The notes under the pieces: generated by a model
The model's database searches: none
The model's input: only the letters and a program-made list of their open reading frames with translations
Told to the model about the DNA's origin: nothing
Made by a program: the position numbers and the translations under genes
Source of the DNA: Chryseomonas sp014190935
GTDB taxonomy: Bacteria > Pseudomonadota > Gammaproteobacteria > Pseudomonadales > Pseudomonadaceae
Assembly (NCBI RefSeq): GCF_014190935.1
Contig: NZ_JACHVV010000004.1
Coordinates: 310,001-374,000, forward strand
Direction of reading: 5' to 3'
Length of the DNA: 64,000 nt
Shown: piece by piece, positions 63,115 to 64,000 of the stretch
Numbering within the stretch: the first letter of the stretch is position 1
How the letters are laid out: each line of letters begins with the position of its first letter

Positions 63115-64000
63115 GTGCTCCCCTCTTCCTCCCCCGCCGCCCCCAGAACCGCACAGCTGGAGCGGGCCTTGCTGCTCGGCTGCCTGGCCGCCTACCTGCT
63201 CGCCGGTCTGTTCGGTCGTGGTCTGTGGAAGGCCGACGAGCCCTATTCCTTCGGCATGGTGTGGAATTTCCTCACCACCCCGGACTGGCTGATTCCCCGG
63301 GTCGGCACCGCGCCCTTCATGGAAAAGCCGCCGCTGATGTACTGGACCGGCGCCCTGGCCGCGCGGCTGTCCGCGTCCTGGCTGAGTGCGCCCGACGGCG
63401 CGCGGCTGGCGGTGCTGGGGTGGATGCTGGTGACCCTGGCCGCGCTCGCCTGGCTGACCGAGCGGCTGCTGCCCGGTCGCCGGCGCGAGGCCGTGCTCGC
63501 CCTGCTGGGCATGCTCGGGGTGGTGCAGCACAGTCACCTGCTGATCGCCGACGTGCCCCAGCTGGCCGGCGCCACCCTGGGCCTCGCCGGGCTGGCCGCC
63601 CAGTTGCACGACAACCGCCACCCCTGGCGCCATGGCCTGCTGTTCGGCAGCGGCCTGGGTATCGCCTTCATGAGCAAGGGCCTGCTGGTCCCCGGGGTGC
63701 TGGGCCTTACCGGACTGCTCTGCGCGCTCTGCTGGCCCCGGCGGCTGATCGAGCCGGAAGGACGGCACTGGCTGCTCGCCGCCGGCCTGGCCGCCCTGCC
63801 CTGGTTGCTACTCTGGCCGGCGCTGCTCTGGCACCAGGCGCCGGAGCTGTTCCATACCTGGCTGTGGACCAACAACATCGGCCGCTTCTTCGGCCTGGAA
63901 GCGCGCAACAGCGATACCGACGGTCTGGCTTCCAGCCTGGAGGACCTACTGGCGCTGTCCTTTCCCACCGGGCTGATCCTGCTCGGCGCCACGCTCTGGC
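63115..64000 (+). CDS. ArnT/PMT-like membrane glycosyltransferase (GT39/GT83), truncated by the window
   Basis: An open frame starts at GTG 63115 and runs off the right edge, giving 295 residues without a stop. The first hydrophobic helix is followed by GLWKADEPYS, the periplasmic loop with the catalytic Asp-Glu pair seen in ArnT and protein O-mannosyltransferases. MEKPPLMYWTGALAA follows, then several membrane helices (LLLGCLAAYLLAGLFGRGLW, HWLLAAGLAALPWLLLW). It would use a lipid-linked sugar to modify lipid A or a glycan. GTG as start is tentative as no clear ribosome site was seen (AGAG 12 bases upstream). The usual C-terminal domain lies beyond the window. Confidence 0.8.
   Translation, partial: MLPSSSPAAPRTAQLERALLLGCLAAYLLAGLFGRGLWKADEPYSFGMVWNFLTTPDWLIPRVGTAPFMEKPPLMYWTGALAARLSASWLSAPDGARLAVLGWMLVTLAALAWLTERLLPGRRREAVLALLGMLGVVQHSHLLIADVPQLAGATLGLAGLAAQLHDNRHPWRHGLLFGSGLGIAFMSKGLLVPGVLGLTGLLCALCWPRRLIEPEGRHWLLAAGLAALPWLLLWPALLWHQAPELFHTWLWTNNIGRFFGLEARNSDTDGLASSLEDLLALSFPTGLILLGATLW

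Overview
The window is GC-rich, densely packed bacterial DNA that looks like a Pseudomonas chromosome. Supporting signs are a split pntAA/pntAB/pntB transhydrogenase, an SOS-type DNA polymerase II, a PA0148-like adenine deaminase, paired DUF4398-type lipoproteins, many chemoreceptors and hybrid kinases, and one classical Pseudomonas-style REP near 62.95 kb. A P. oryzihabitans-like lineage is only a weak guess. No rRNA, tRNA, CRISPR array, prophage or transposase gene is visible.

Layout. 0-7.2 kb: a PhzF-family gene, then a FadR-type regulator divergent from a five-gene operon that encodes the whole non-phosphorylative L-fucose route (fucose dehydrogenase, fuconolactonase, fuconate dehydratase, 2-keto-3-deoxy-fuconate dehydrogenase, diketo-acid hydrolase), ending in pyruvate plus lactate. 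7.7-12.5 kb: a tiny acidic protein, a TetR/alpha-beta hydrolase pair with two operator-like palindromes, and pntAA-pntAB-pntB closed by a strong hairpin. 12.7-24.3 kb: a lone curlin-repeat protein, SDR, GAF/HisKA_2 kinase, hydrolases, GNAT, a MFS/LysR pair, prolyl aminopeptidase and a sugar porter. 24.5-33.6 kb: an amino-acid-type chemoreceptor, a dihydrolipoamide dehydrogenase-like enzyme, an OafA-type acyltransferase, nhaA-crcB and an HPP-CBS protein. 33.6-48.8 kb: a signalling-rich stretch with a second chemoreceptor, two single-domain response regulators, a 1113-residue hybrid kinase and a 1372-residue CheB-CheR-kinase-receiver fusion, interrupted by prpF and a dienelactone hydrolase. 49.3-56.3 kb: a nucleotidyltransferase overlapping polB, a divergent DEDDh exonuclease, a zinc alcohol dehydrogenase and ilvE. 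57.1-62.0 kb: dedA-chaA, another acyltransferase, adenine deaminase and an inositol-monophosphatase-family phosphatase. The window ends inside a GT39/ArnT-like membrane glycosyltransferase.

The most unusual content is in the gaps. Short palindromic repeats of three or four kinds are stacked into higher-order tandem arrays (1.1-1.6, 7.2-7.7, 26.4-27.0, 41.8-42.5, 49.1-49.3 kb). One kind has hairpin stems that covary between copies. Two 0.65-0.72 kb non-coding elements, each bounded by inverted arms, lie in opposite orientation at 56.4 and 62.2 kb and bracket a five-gene segment.
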